DNA of 64,000 nt. Origin: Bradyrhizobium sp. SZCCT0148 (lineage in GTDB: Bacteria; Pseudomonadota; Alphaproteobacteria; Rhizobiales; Xanthobacteraceae). The notes under the pieces were generated by a model. That model was given only the letters and a program-made list of their open reading frames with translations. It was not told where the DNA came from and ran no database searches. The DNA is taken from the NCBI RefSeq assembly GCF_018129985.1, contig NZ_JAFCKT010000019.1, positions 1 to 64,000 of the forward strand, read 5' to 3'. Positions within the stretch are counted from its first letter, which is position 1; every line of letters begins with the position of its first letter. Below, piece after piece: positions 29,048 through 37,695 of the stretch. The position numbers and the translations under genes are program-made.

Positions 29048-29267
29048 GGGGCGGATTGGCGGGCTTGGCTCCAAGGCCACCCGCTTACACCAGCCGCCCC
29101 GCGTCCGGCTTCCTCCGAACGGAGGAGGCAGGGGCGATCCGTCCCGTCTTGCCTGCCACGGCGTCCCACGGCGGGTAACCACGCCGGCTGCCCGGCGGTC
29201 CTTTGGCCCGAATTGTGATAGAAAGACCCCGCAGCGCCGGCGTCGATGGCGGCGCAAGAGGATCGGG

Positions 29268-31715
29268 ATGTCAGGAGCGAACGACAAGACACGGTTTCTG
29301 CGCGAGGGCCTGTTCGCCAAATACGTCGTCTCCCTCGTCGGCCTCGTCGTGTTCGTGCTCGCCGTCAACGGCGCGATGGAGACCTGGATCTCCTACCGCG
29401 CCACAAGGACCCAGCTGACCGACGGCCTCGAGGACAAGGCGCAAGCCGCCGCCCGGCGGATCGAGCAGTCGATCTCGGAGCTCGACCGCCAGATCAGCTG
29501 GGTGACGCGGGCGAGCCAGGACACGCTCGAAAAGCGCCGCGCCGACTACGCGTCGCTGCTGCACCAGGTCTCGGTCGTCAACCAGCTGTTTCAGCTCAAC
29601 GGCGAGGGCCGCGAGGTGCTGCGCGTCTCGCGCCAGTCGACCACGACGGGCAGCAACGCCGACCTCTCCCGCGACATGCGCTTCACCGACACGGTCGCCC
29701 GCGGCGTCAGCTACGCGCCGGCCTGGTTCGCCGACGGGACGCCGTTGATGTCGATCTCGGTGGCGCATTCCGGCTTCAATGCCGGCGTCACCGTGGCCGA
29801 GATCGATCTCGGCTTTCTTTCCGACTTCCTGTCCGACGCGCAGGTCGGCAAGGCCGCCTTTGCCTATGTCGTCGATCCCCGCGGCCGCGTGCTGGCGACG
29901 TCGTCGAAAGGGCCCGAGATCGGCAAGGATCTGTCGAAGCTGCCGCAGGTCGCGGCCGCGATCGCGCCCGGCCATGAGGGCGACAGTTCGGGCACCGACT
30001 TCAACGGCCAATCGGTGATGAGCGCCGCCAGCACCGTGCCGAAGCTCGGCTGGAGCGTGCTGTTCGAGCAGCCGACCACGCAGGCCCTGATGCCGATCCG
30101 CGACCAGTTGGTGCGCATCGCGCTGCTGATCGGGATGGGGCTGATGGTCGCGATCCTCGCCGGCACGCTGCTGGCCCGCCGCATGATCATCCCGATCACG
30201 GCGCTGCGCGACGGCGCGCACAGGCTTGGCGAGGGCGATTTCAGCCACCGCATCGACGTGAAGACCTCGGACGAGCTGGAAGATCTCGCCGGTCAGTTCA
30301 ACCGCATGGCCGACCAGATCCAGGAGACCTATTCGAACCTGGAGAGCAAGGTCGAGGAGCGCACGCGCGATCTGGCGCAGTCGATCAACGAGCTGAAGGT
30401 GCTTGAGGAAGTCGGCCGTGCCGTCGCGTCCTCGCTCGATCTCAACGCCGTGCTGCCGACGATCGCCGCGCGCGCGATCGAGATCACCCATGCCGACGCC
30501 GTGCTGATCTACGGCTTCGATGCCGAGACGCGCCGCTTCAACCTGGTCGAGGCCGGCGGCATCGACAGATCCGCCGACGGCGCCCACGTCACCATCGACG
30601 AAGGCGAGAACATCCTCAGCGATGCCGCCAGGAGCGGCGAGCCGATCGCGCTTGCCGACATCGACCGGGCTAGCGAGCAGCCGTTGCGCGAGGCGGCGAT
30701 TGCGGCCGGCTTCCACTCGGTGCTGGTCGTGCCGCTGGTCGACCAGCAGGGCACGCTCGGCGCGCTGGTGGTGCTGCGGCGCGCGAGCGGCGAGTTCGCC
30801 GCCAGCATCATCGGCCTGATGCGCACCTTCGCCAACCAGGCCGTACTGGCGATGCGCAATGCCCGGCTGTTCACCGAGGTCGACCACAAGAGCCACGCGC
30901 TGGAGACCGCGAACGAGACGGTGCGCGCCCAGGCCGACAAGCTGCGGATGCAGACCGAGCAATTGAAGGACTGGAACAAGTCGCTGGAGGAGCGCGTCAA
31001 GACCCAGCTCGGCGAGATCGAGCGCATCCGCAAACTGGAGCGTTTCCTGGCGCCGCAGGTGGCGCAGCTGATCGCATCCTCCGACAGCCCGGAAGGCCTG
31101 CTCACCAGCCAACGCCGCGAGGTGACCGTGGTGTTCTGCGATCTGCGCGGCTTCACCGCGTTCACGGAAGCGACCGAGCCGGAAGAGGCGATGAACGTGC
31201 TGCGCGAATATCACGCCGCGCTCGGCAAGCTGATCTTCAAATACGAGGGCACGCTCGACAAATATGCCGGCGACGGCGTGATGATCCTGTTCAACGCGCC
31301 GATCCAGTTCGAGGACCACACCCAGCGCGCCGTGAAGATGGCAGTGGAGATGCGCGAGACCATCGGCCCGCTGACCGAGCGCTGGCGCAACCGCGGGCAC
31401 AGCCTCGGCTTCGGCATCGGCATCGCGGTCGGCTATGCCACGCTCGGCCAGGTCGGCTTCGAGCAGCGGCTGGAATATGCCGCGATCGGCAGCGTCACCA
31501 ATCTCGCCTCACGCCTGTGCGGCGAAGCCAAGCCCAACCAGATCGTGGTCAGCCGGCGCGTCTACGGCATCGTCGAGCCCTGGGTCGAAGCCCGCGCGCT
31601 CGACGATCTCCAGCTCAAGGGGTTCAATCACCCGGTGCTGGCGATGGAGATCCTGAACTGGCGCGACGAAGTCGAGAACGTGGTGGATGCGTCGGTGGCG
31701 CGTCGGCGCGGGTAG
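29268..31715 (+). CDS. Membrane sensor adenylate/guanylate cyclase (CACHE-HAMP-GAF-cyclase)
   Basis: Class III nucleotide cyclase of 815 residues with a multidomain sensor. Order: membrane helix at about 17-36, periplasmic double-CACHE-like sensor to about 275, second helix (ALLIGMGLMVAILAGTLLA), HAMP (about 303-355), coiled coil, GAF domain (about 380-530), a second coiled coil, and a C-terminal cyclase domain (about 610-790). Metal-binding D625 (FCDLRGF) and D669 (YAGDGVM) are intact, as are adenine-contacting K665 and transition-state N745 and R749. The second purine-specifying position, commonly Thr or Asp, is Ala738. It should make cAMP or cGMP in response to a periplasmic small molecule. 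The adjacent Crp/Fnr gene may be a receiver. Confidence 0.9.
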   Translation: MSGANDKTRFLREGLFAKYVVSLVGLVVFVLAVNGAMETWISYRATRTQLTDGLEDKAQAAARRIEQSISELDRQISWVTRASQDTLEKRRADYASLLHQVSVVNQLFQLNGEGREVLRVSRQSTTTGSNADLSRDMRFTDTVARGVSYAPAWFADGTPLMSISVAHSGFNAGVTVAEIDLGFLSDFLSDAQVGKAAFAYVVDPRGRVLATSSKGPEIGKDLSKLPQVAAAIAPGHEGDSSGTDFNGQSVMSAASTVPKLGWSVLFEQPTTQALMPIRDQLVRIALLIGMGLMVAILAGTLLARRMIIPITALRDGAHRLGEGDFSHRIDVKTSDELEDLAGQFNRMADQIQETYSNLESKVEERTRDLAQSINELKVLEEVGRAVASSLDLNAVLPTIAARAIEITHADAVLIYGFDAETRRFNLVEAGGIDRSADGAHVTIDEGENILSDAARSGEPIALADIDRASEQPLREAAIAAGFHSVLVVPLVDQQGTLGALVVLRRASGEFAASIIGLMRTFANQAVLAMRNARLFTEVDHKSHALETANETVRAQADKLRMQTEQLKDWNKSLEERVKTQLGEIERIRKLERFLAPQVAQLIASSDSPEGLLTSQRREVTVVFCDLRGFTAFTEATEPEEAMNVLREYHAALGKLIFKYEGTLDKYAGDGVMILFNAPIQFEDHTQRAVKMAVEMRETIGPLTERWRNRGHSLGFGIGIAVGYATLGQVGFEQRLEYAAIGSVTNLASRLCGEAKPNQIVVSRRVYGIVEPWVEARALDDLQLKGFNHPVLAMEILNWRDEVENVVDASVARRRG

Positions 31716-31938
31716 TCGCTGCCAAAAATGCGAAAACAACCCCATGCACAGTAGACGGGGCCTGCAAGATCAACGAGTTACAAAGGGCGTTTGGACGCTC
31801 GCGCGCACCGCTGTTTGACACGTCGGGCAAAACATCGAGGAAGCTCTTTACCTCGCCTCCCCTCACGAACCCGATCTCCGCTCACCACGACTAACCCTCG
31901 CCTCAACGGCGAGGCAACTATTTGGATGGAGACCACCT
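31716..31938. repeat. Possible dispersed Bradyrhizobium-type intergenic repeat
   Basis: The segment from about 31721 to 31850 (GCCAAAAATGCGAAAACAAC, later TTTGACACGTCGGGCAAAAC) reads like a degenerate repeat that I recall often following genes in Bradyrhizobium genomes. That recall is unverified. There is no gene here apart from the ribosome site of the next gene. Confidence 0.4.
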
Positions 31939-32805
31939 GTGGCATTTGCCTTGCCTTCGCGCGCTTATGATCTGCAGATGCTGGGGCGTCCCGTCGACCG
32001 GTCGCGCGATCAGGGCTGGGTCTATGGCCTGCCGCCGGGCATCACGAGCGAGCAATGGCCGCTCGATCCCGTCACCGGCTATCCCTTGATGCACGGCTTC
32101 ACGCTGCTGCTGCCGGAGGATTATCGCGTGCATGGCGAGGACATCGTCGCGGTGTCGTTCTTTGCCACCGCGCCCGATCACAATGACGGCGGCGCGCCGG
32201 ACGACCCTGAAGTCCGCGAAGCCGTGCGGGCGAAGCCTTCCCATCCGCGCCTGTCGCGGATGACCGACATTCTCGACTACGACTACGCCGCGCTGCTGCT
32301 GACGCGCGCCGAATACGAAGGCCCGTTCGCGACGCCACCCGCGCCGCTTGCGCTGGCGACGGCCGAGCGGCCGCGCTGGCTCGATGTCGGCGGCGCCTGC
32401 GCCTTCTTCGAGGCCGCGCCGCCGTTCGCCAAGAAGATGCTCGGCGCGTCGCCGCGCACCGATCTCGGCGAGACCCGCGCCATCGCGATCGCGCCGCGCG
32501 CGGATGATCCCAACGCCGGCAAGGGTCCGCAGGACGAGCACGGCGGCAGCAACCCGCCGACCGGCTATCAGCCCTATTACTTCTATGCCGGCGGCCAACC
32601 GGGCCGCGAGAATTTCCGCCTGCATGACTGGGCCAAGGATCACGCTCACAATCATCTCGGCGGCACCATGCGGCCGTGCCAGGCGGTGCCGGAGATGAGC
32701 CCGTTCTACATCGAGTTCGAGGAATATTTCGGCGGCTACAATTTCGGCGGCGGCAATGCGCAGCTCGATTTCAAGGAGATGAAGTTCGACTGGGCCTGCG
32801 GATGA
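31939..32805 (+). CDS. Conserved hypothetical protein
   Basis: Protein of 288 residues starting with GTG at 31939, with GGAGACC upstream. I do not recognise a family. No signal peptide or membrane helix. It is rich in aromatic and acidic residues. Its C-terminal part is striking: NHLGGTMRPCQAVPEMSPF is followed by an aromatic/Gly stretch (YIEFEEYFGGYNFGGGNAQL) and ends DFKEMKFDWACG. The middle has RTDLGETRAIAIAPRADD and a Gly/Asn loop (EHGGSNPPTGYQPYYFYAGG). Codon use matches neighbours. It stands alone between the cyclase gene and the GntR gene, and no function is inferred. Confidence 0.75.
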   Translation: MAFALPSRAYDLQMLGRPVDRSRDQGWVYGLPPGITSEQWPLDPVTGYPLMHGFTLLLPEDYRVHGEDIVAVSFFATAPDHNDGGAPDDPEVREAVRAKPSHPRLSRMTDILDYDYAALLLTRAEYEGPFATPPAPLALATAERPRWLDVGGACAFFEAAPPFAKKMLGASPRTDLGETRAIAIAPRADDPNAGKGPQDEHGGSNPPTGYQPYYFYAGGQPGRENFRLHDWAKDHAHNHLGGTMRPCQAVPEMSPFYIEFEEYFGGYNFGGGNAQLDFKEMKFDWACG

Positions 32806-32857
32806 TCGCGGCGAGCGTGCGACTCCCGACGGCGCTCAACCAGAACTGTAGAAAATC

Positions 32858-32871
32858 GAAAATCGATTTTC
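32858..32871. promoter_or_regulatory. Candidate GntR operator
   Basis: GAAAATCGATTTTC is a perfect 14-base palindrome, preceded by a partial copy (GAAAATCG at 32851-32858). It ends 13 bases before the earliest start of the GntR gene and is much more AT-rich than the surroundings, as expected for an autoregulatory operator. Confidence 0.5.
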
Positions 32872-32884
32872 TGTTGACCGCGCG

Positions 32885-33637
32885 ATGACGCCTTGCGATC
32901 ATCGGCCTATGGGTCCGCTTCAGTTCGATATGTCCGGAAGGCCGGGCGACGGTCCGCGCAGCCTGACCTCGGCGCTGCATGAGCGGCTGCGCGCCGATAT
33001 TTTGGCCGCGCGGCTCATGCCGGGCCAGAAGTTGCATATCGCAGGCCTCGCCAAGCAGTTTTCGGTGAGCCTTGCCGCGGTCCGCGAGGCGCTGTCGCGC
33101 CTGGTCGCCGATGGCCTGGTGCAGGCCTCGGATCAGCGCGGCTTTCGCGTCAGCCCGGTATCGCTTGCCGATCTCGCCGACGTGACGCAGACGCGGATCG
33201 ACATCGAGGGGCTTGCGCTGCGGCGCTCGATCGAGCGCGGCGACGAGGCCTGGCTCGAATCGGTGAAATCGACCTGGTCGGCCCTGAAGGCCGTCCCCTA
33301 TCACTACCCCGACGATCCCACGGCGCATTACGAGGAATGGGTGATCCGTCACCGCATTTTCCACCGTGCACTGGTCAATGCCTGCGGCTCGCCATGGCTG
33401 CTGGGATTCCGCGACGTGCTGCACGAGCAGAGCGAACGATATCGCCGCCTCTCGATCCGCCGCGAGCCCGGCGTCAAGCCGCGCGACGTCGAGGCCGAGC
33501 ACGAAGCGATCGTCGCCGCCGTGACGCAGCGCGATGCCGATGCGGCGGTTCGCGCCTTGTCAAAGCATTTCGGCACCACCAAGGAGTTCGTCGAGCTCGC
33601 CGCCTCGCGCATCGCGGAGGTGAGCCGCACGATTTGA
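32885..33637 (+). CDS. GntR/FadR-family transcriptional regulator (FCD domain)
   Basis: Regulator of up to 250 residues. The N-terminal winged helix (LHERLRADILAARLMPGQKL, FSVSLAAVREALSRLVADGL) is followed by an all-helical FCD effector domain. Candidate metal-binding residues in that domain are D175 area YEEWVIRHRIFHRAL, ASRIA and EAEHEAIVAAV. Later starts (ATG at 32909 or 32930) are possible because the early residues are not conserved-looking. It is immediately upstream of the ABC importer and catabolic genes on the same strand, the usual position of a local repressor responding to the transported acid or a metabolite. A 14-base palindrome lies just upstream. Confidence 0.9.
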   Translation: MTPCDHRPMGPLQFDMSGRPGDGPRSLTSALHERLRADILAARLMPGQKLHIAGLAKQFSVSLAAVREALSRLVADGLVQASDQRGFRVSPVSLADLADVTQTRIDIEGLALRRSIERGDEAWLESVKSTWSALKAVPYHYPDDPTAHYEEWVIRHRIFHRALVNACGSPWLLGFRDVLHEQSERYRRLSIRREPGVKPRDVEAEHEAIVAAVTQRDADAAVRALSKHFGTTKEFVELAASRIAEVSRTI

Positions 33638-33685
33638 CGATCCGGAACAATCCGGCACGTAAAAAACAGAAACGGGGAGAAAGCA

Positions 33686-34651
33686 ATGAAGATCAATCGA
33701 CGCCACGCGCTCCTGTCGCTGGTTGCCGCCACCATGCTGGCGGGCCCTGCGAGCGCTGCCGACACCATCCGCGTCGGCCTGCCCACCAAGACATACTGGC
33801 CGACGACGATCGCCGAGACGGCGGTGCGCCAAAAGTTGTTCGAGAAGGAAGGCATCCAGGCCGAGCTGACGATCTATCGCAGCGGCGCCGAGACCTTCGA
33901 AGGCATGGCCGCCGGGGCGGCCGACATCATCCTCGATCCGCCGTCGCTGGTGTCCGCGGGACGCAAGAAGGGCGTGATGTCGCGTATCGTCGCCAATGCC
34001 GCGATGGGCAATTTCGGCTGGCAGCTGATGGTGCCGACCAAATCCACGCTCGAGGTCAAGGATCTCAACGGCAAGAAGGTGGCGATCACCGCGGCCGGCT
34101 CGGGCTCGGACCTGCTGGCGCTATGGACCATCCAGGACAAGAAGATCGATTTTACGCGCGTGCCGGTCGGCGGCGGCGGCCTGGTGCCCAATTTGCTCGC
34201 CGGCAATGTCGAGGCCGCCGTGGTCTATTCGCCGCTGAGCTTCCAGATCTCGAAATCCGGCGAAGCCAAGTCCATTCTCGACTATTCGACCGCGGTGCCG
34301 CCGAACCTCACGGCGGGCTGGATCGTGCTCGACAAGCTCGCGGACTCGAAGCCGCAGCTGGTGCAGAAGGCGGTGAACGCGCTTTATGGCGCGGTCGCCT
34401 TCATGCGCGCCAACCGCGACGTCACCGTCAAGCTGATCGCCGAGCTCTACGAAATGCCGCCGGAGATCGCAGCCCTCGAATACGACAACACGATCATGAA
34501 GCTCGAGACCAGCGGCGACATGGGCGCGGCCAACGTGAATGCCGCCGTTCAGCTCTCGCTCGATCTCGCCAAGCTCGGCGGGCTCAAGGACATCGTGCCG
34601 GTCGAGGACGTGATCTCGACCAAGTTCAAGCCCGTCCCGACCAAGCCGTAA
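33686..34651 (+). CDS. ABC transporter substrate-binding protein, SsuA/NMT1 type
   Basis: Periplasmic binding protein of 321 residues, GGGGAGA before ATG 33686. A Tat-like signal peptide with RR (MKINRRHALLSLVAATMLAG) is probably cleaved after ASA. The body has the type II binding-protein fold of the sulfonate, taurine, nitrate and pyrimidine-precursor group (IRVGLPTKTYWPTTIAETAV, GAADIILDPPSLV, KKVAITAAGSGSDLLALW). It is the first gene of an importer with two permeases and one ATPase, downstream of GntR. Ligand cannot be assigned; the group binds small sulfonates, N-heterocycles or amidines among others. Confidence 0.92.
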   Translation: MKINRRHALLSLVAATMLAGPASAADTIRVGLPTKTYWPTTIAETAVRQKLFEKEGIQAELTIYRSGAETFEGMAAGAADIILDPPSLVSAGRKKGVMSRIVANAAMGNFGWQLMVPTKSTLEVKDLNGKKVAITAAGSGSDLLALWTIQDKKIDFTRVPVGGGGLVPNLLAGNVEAAVVYSPLSFQISKSGEAKSILDYSTAVPPNLTAGWIVLDKLADSKPQLVQKAVNALYGAVAFMRANRDVTVKLIAELYEMPPEIAALEYDNTIMKLETSGDMGAANVNAAVQLSLDLAKLGGLKDIVPVEDVISTKFKPVPTKP

Positions 34652-34653
34652 CG

Positions 34654-35409
34654 ATGCAGGGCTCGCTTGCCGTCAACCTCGCCCGGATCGCGATCATCCT
34701 CGCGGTCCTGGCGCTATGGGAGGTGCTGTCGCGCACCGGCATCGTCAACCCGCGCCTGCTGCCGTCGGCGTCCGACACGTTCGCGACGCTCGGCGATCTC
34801 CTGCAGCGCGCCGCGGTGCAGAAGGATCTGATGGTCACCGCGACCGAGGTGCTGACGGCGTTCGCGCTGGCGGTGCCGTTCGGCGCGCTGATCGGCTTTT
34901 TGGTCGCGGAGAACCGCTACTTCGCCGACGTCGCCAAGCCGCTGCTGTTCTTCGCCTTCAGCATCCCGAAATCGATCTTCCTGCCGATGTTCATCCTGGT
35001 GTTCGGCGTCGGCTTCGCCCAGAAGGTCGGCTTCGGCTTCTTCTCCACGATCTTCATCGTGATCATGTCGACCACGACGGCGGTGGAGTCGGTCAAGGTC
35101 GAACATCTCACGGTCGCGCGCTCCTACGGCGCTACGCGGATGCAGACCGCATTCCGGGTCTATCTGCCGAGCATGCTGCCGGTGCTGCTGGAGGCGTTGC
35201 GGATCTCCATGATCTTCAACCTCACCGGCGTGATTCTCGCCGAGATGTACGCCTCGCGCGACGGCATCGGCCACCAGATCGCGACCTGGGGCGAGAATTT
35301 CCAGATGAAGCAGCTCCTCGCCGGCGTCGTGATGGTCGCCGCGATCGCCATGACCTTCAACGAACTTGTCAGATGGGTGGAAACGCGATGCAGCCATTGG
35401 CGAACGTGA
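34654..35409 (+). CDS. ABC transporter permease (SsuC-like), first of two
   Basis: Inner-membrane permease of 251 residues with about six helices (IAIILAVLALWEVL at the start, LLFFAFSIPKSIFLPMFILV in the middle). The cytoplasmic EAA loop, which docks with the ATPase, is in EHLTVARSYGATRMQTAF. It starts two bases after the binding-protein stop, and its last 22 bases overlap the ATPase gene. Together with the second permease at 36202 it probably forms a heterodimeric channel. The frame is part of a longer open frame beginning further upstream, but ATG 34654 is the only start that fits the family. Confidence 0.9.
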   Translation: MQGSLAVNLARIAIILAVLALWEVLSRTGIVNPRLLPSASDTFATLGDLLQRAAVQKDLMVTATEVLTAFALAVPFGALIGFLVAENRYFADVAKPLLFFAFSIPKSIFLPMFILVFGVGFAQKVGFGFFSTIFIVIMSTTTAVESVKVEHLTVARSYGATRMQTAFRVYLPSMLPVLLEALRISMIFNLTGVILAEMYASRDGIGHQIATWGENFQMKQLLAGVVMVAAIAMTFNELVRWVETRCSHWRT

Positions 35410-36194
35410 CCCAATTGAAGCCCGCCGCGCGCGCCGGCGCGATCGAGGTGAAGAATGTCGGCCAGGTGTTCAAGACACGGTCACAGGACGTCGTCGCGCT
35501 CGAGGACGTCTCGCTCGAGGTCAAGCCCGGCCGCTTCGTCGTGCTGGTCGGCCCCAGCGGTTGCGGCAAGTCCACGCTCCTGATGATGATGGCGGGCCTG
35601 CGCCAGCAGACCGCGGGCACCATCACCATCAGCGGCGCGCCGATCCTGCAGCCCGACCCTGATCGAGTCGGCGTGGTGTTCCAGGAGGCGAGCCTGTTTC
35701 CCTGGCTGACGGCCGAGGACAATGTCGAGTTTCCGCTGGCGCTGCGCGGCGTGCCGAAGGCCGAGCGGCGCGCCAAGGCGCAGGATGCGCTCAAGCTGGT
35801 CGGGCTGGACGGTTTCGGCAGGCGCCACCCGCACGAGCTCTCCGGCGGCATGAAGCAGCGCGTCTCGATCGCGCGCGGCCTTGTTCAGGACCCGCCGGTG
35901 CTGCTGATGGACGAGCCGTTCGCCGCGCTCGACGAGCAGACCCGCATGACCATGGGCGACGAGCTGCTGCGGATCTGGGCGGCGACCGGCAAGACCGTCG
36001 TGTTCGTGACGCACAGCCTGACCGAAGCGGTCTATCTCGCCGACGAGGTGATCGTGATGTCGGCGCGGCCCGGCCGCATCGTCGACCATCTCCAGGTCCA
36101 GCTGCCGCGGCCCCGCACCTACGAGATGCTGAGCGGCGATGCGTTCGGCAGCCTGCGCGACCGCATCTGGCGCCACATCCGCAAATCGGCGTGA
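35388..36194 (+). CDS. ABC transporter ATP-binding protein (SsuB/TauB-like)
   Basis: ATPase subunit of 268 residues energising the importer. Walker A GPSGCGKST, Q-loop FQEASLFPW, signature LSGGMKQR, Walker B VLLMDEPFAALD and the switch His in FVTHSLTEAV are all intact. ATG 35388 overlaps the preceding permease by 22 bases. The C-terminal end RIWRHIRKSA is typical of SsuB/TauB-type proteins. It lies between two non-identical permease genes. Confidence 0.93.
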   Translation: MQPLANVTQLKPAARAGAIEVKNVGQVFKTRSQDVVALEDVSLEVKPGRFVVLVGPSGCGKSTLLMMMAGLRQQTAGTITISGAPILQPDPDRVGVVFQEASLFPWLTAEDNVEFPLALRGVPKAERRAKAQDALKLVGLDGFGRRHPHELSGGMKQRVSIARGLVQDPPVLLMDEPFAALDEQTRMTMGDELLRIWAATGKTVVFVTHSLTEAVYLADEVIVMSARPGRIVDHLQVQLPRPRTYEMLSGDAFGSLRDRIWRHIRKSA

Positions 36195-36201
36195 CACGAT
36201 C

Positions 36202-37023
36202 ATGAGCGCCAGGATGAGTGCCAGGATCAGTGCGAAGTCGCTGCGATATCTGATCGTGATCGGATTGATCGCGTTGTGGGAGCTGCTGCCGCGCGCCGGG
36301 CTGATTCCCGAGCTGTTCCTGCCCTCGCTGTCGTCCACGCTGATCGCCGGATGGACCGACGCGGGTGAATACGGTCATGCGCTGGCGGTCACGCTCTACG
36401 AGGTCGTGGTCTCCATGGCCTTCGCCTGCGGTGGCGGCATCCTGCTCGGCGCCATCGTCGGCAGCCTGCCGCGGCCGCGAATCCTGATCATGCCGATGGT
36501 GTCGAGCCTCTACGCGGTGCCGCTGGTCATCCTCTATCCCGTCTTCACCGTATGGCTGGGCATCGGCTCGGAGTCCAAGATCGCGTTCGCCTCGATCTAC
36601 GGCTTCCTGCCGACGATGCTCGCGACCGCTGCCGGCATCCAGACCATCGACCCGCAGCTCCTGCTCGCCGCCCGCAGCATGGGCGCGACGCTGAGCCAGC
36701 GGCTGGTCCGCGTCATCATCCCGGCTGCGATCCCGACGGTGTTGTCGGGCTTGCGCGTCGGCGGCGCGCTGGTGATCGTCGGCGTCGTCGTCTCGGAGAT
36801 GCTGATCTCCTCGGCCGGCATCGGCTATCTCATTTCGCGCTACCGCACGATCCTCGACAGCCCGCACGTGTTCGCGGGCGTGCTGCTGGTGCTGTTCCTC
36901 GCCATCGGCTTCAACGCCGTGATCCGCTGGATCGAGGGCAAGGCGGCGATCTGGCAGACCGGCACCCGCGCCGGCCAGGCCAACGACGAGATCGCGGTGA
37001 ACGCGATGCAGCCGGCGACCTGA
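36202..37023 (+). CDS. ABC transporter permease (SsuC-like), second of two
   Basis: Inner-membrane permease of 273 residues, divergent from the first permease. Multiple helices (YLIVIGLIALWELLPRAGLI, AFACGGGILLGAIVGSL) and an EAA loop (LLLAARSMGATLSQRLVRV) are visible. ATG 36202 is seven bases after the ATPase stop; a longer frame starting at 36139 lies inside the ATPase gene and is rejected. Two distinct permeases suggest a heterodimer. The tail after residue 250 is polar and short. Confidence 0.9.
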   Translation: MSARMSARISAKSLRYLIVIGLIALWELLPRAGLIPELFLPSLSSTLIAGWTDAGEYGHALAVTLYEVVVSMAFACGGGILLGAIVGSLPRPRILIMPMVSSLYAVPLVILYPVFTVWLGIGSESKIAFASIYGFLPTMLATAAGIQTIDPQLLLAARSMGATLSQRLVRVIIPAAIPTVLSGLRVGGALVIVGVVVSEMLISSAGIGYLISRYRTILDSPHVFAGVLLVLFLAIGFNAVIRWIEGKAAIWQTGTRAGQANDEIAVNAMQPAT

Positions 37024-37032
37024 GGTAGCTGC

Positions 37033-37692
37033 GTGTATGACCTGACACTGACATTCGACAACGGCCCCGATCCAGATGTGACGCCGCACGTGCTCGACAT
37101 TCTGGCGGCGCGCGGAATCAAGACCACCTTCTTCGTCATCGGCGAGAAGCTCGCCGACCCCGCACGTCGCGCGCTTGCGGAGCGCGCGCATGGCGAGGGA
37201 CACTGGATCGGCAACCATACTTATACGCATAGCATTCCGCTTGGCGAGCAACCCGGGCGCGACACCGCCGAGAACGAGATCGGCCATACGCAGGCTGCGA
37301 TCGGCGATCTCGCGCATGCCAATCGCTGGTTCCGGCCATTCGGCGGCGGCGGCAATTTGGACCAGCGGCTGCTCAAGCCGTCGGTGGTCGACCATCTCAC
37401 CCGCAACAAGCACAGCTGCGTGCTGTGGAATTCCATTCCACGCGACTGGGCCGATCCCGACGGCTGGACCGGGCGCGCGCTCGACCAATGCAGCCGGCAG
37501 CCCTGGACGCTGATGGTGCTGCACGATCTGCCGACCGGCGCGATGGCTCATCTCGAACGCTTTCTCGACTCGGCCGAAGCGGCCGGCGCCCGCTTCCGCC
37601 AGGACTTTCCGCCCGCCTGCGTTCCGATCCGCAATGGCGAGATCGCGCTTCCCATCAACGAGTATGTTTCCTCCATCGTAGAGAGTGTTTGA
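37033..37692 (+). CDS. Cytoplasmic polysaccharide-deacetylase-fold (NodB-like) hydrolase with altered metal motif
   Basis: NodB-homology hydrolase of 219 residues, GTG start at 37033, nine bases after the permease. Motif 1, normally TFDDGP, reads TFDNGP: D9 (catalytic base) is kept but the metal-ligand Asp is Asn10. Motif 2 is HTYTH, giving metal-ligand H62 and H66. Motif 3 reads FRPFGGGGN. No signal peptide, so it acts in the cytoplasm, unlike true polysaccharide deacetylases. NodB-fold enzymes such as PuuE-type allantoinases act on small N-acyl or cyclic amide compounds, so an amidohydrolase step on the imported substrate is the likely role. Substrate unproven. Confidence 0.85.
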   Translation: MYDLTLTFDNGPDPDVTPHVLDILAARGIKTTFFVIGEKLADPARRALAERAHGEGHWIGNHTYTHSIPLGEQPGRDTAENEIGHTQAAIGDLAHANRWFRPFGGGGNLDQRLLKPSVVDHLTRNKHSCVLWNSIPRDWADPDGWTGRALDQCSRQPWTLMVLHDLPTGAMAHLERFLDSAEAAGARFRQDFPPACVPIRNGEIALPINEYVSSIVESV

Positions 37693-37695
37693 CAC

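Noticed and set aside
26795..29368. 857-codon minus-strand open frame opposite the AsmA-like gene
   Set aside because: Antisense shadow of a well-supported gene; no recognisable domain and no credible start.
31721..31800. Possible tRNA or other structured RNA after the cyclase gene
   Set aside because: No cloverleaf, anticodon arm or TPsiC consensus could be drawn.
33337..34653. Upstream extension of the first ABC permease frame through the binding-protein gene
   Set aside because: The extended part overlaps the binding-protein gene in another frame and reads as Arg-rich shadow; the permease begins at ATG 34654.
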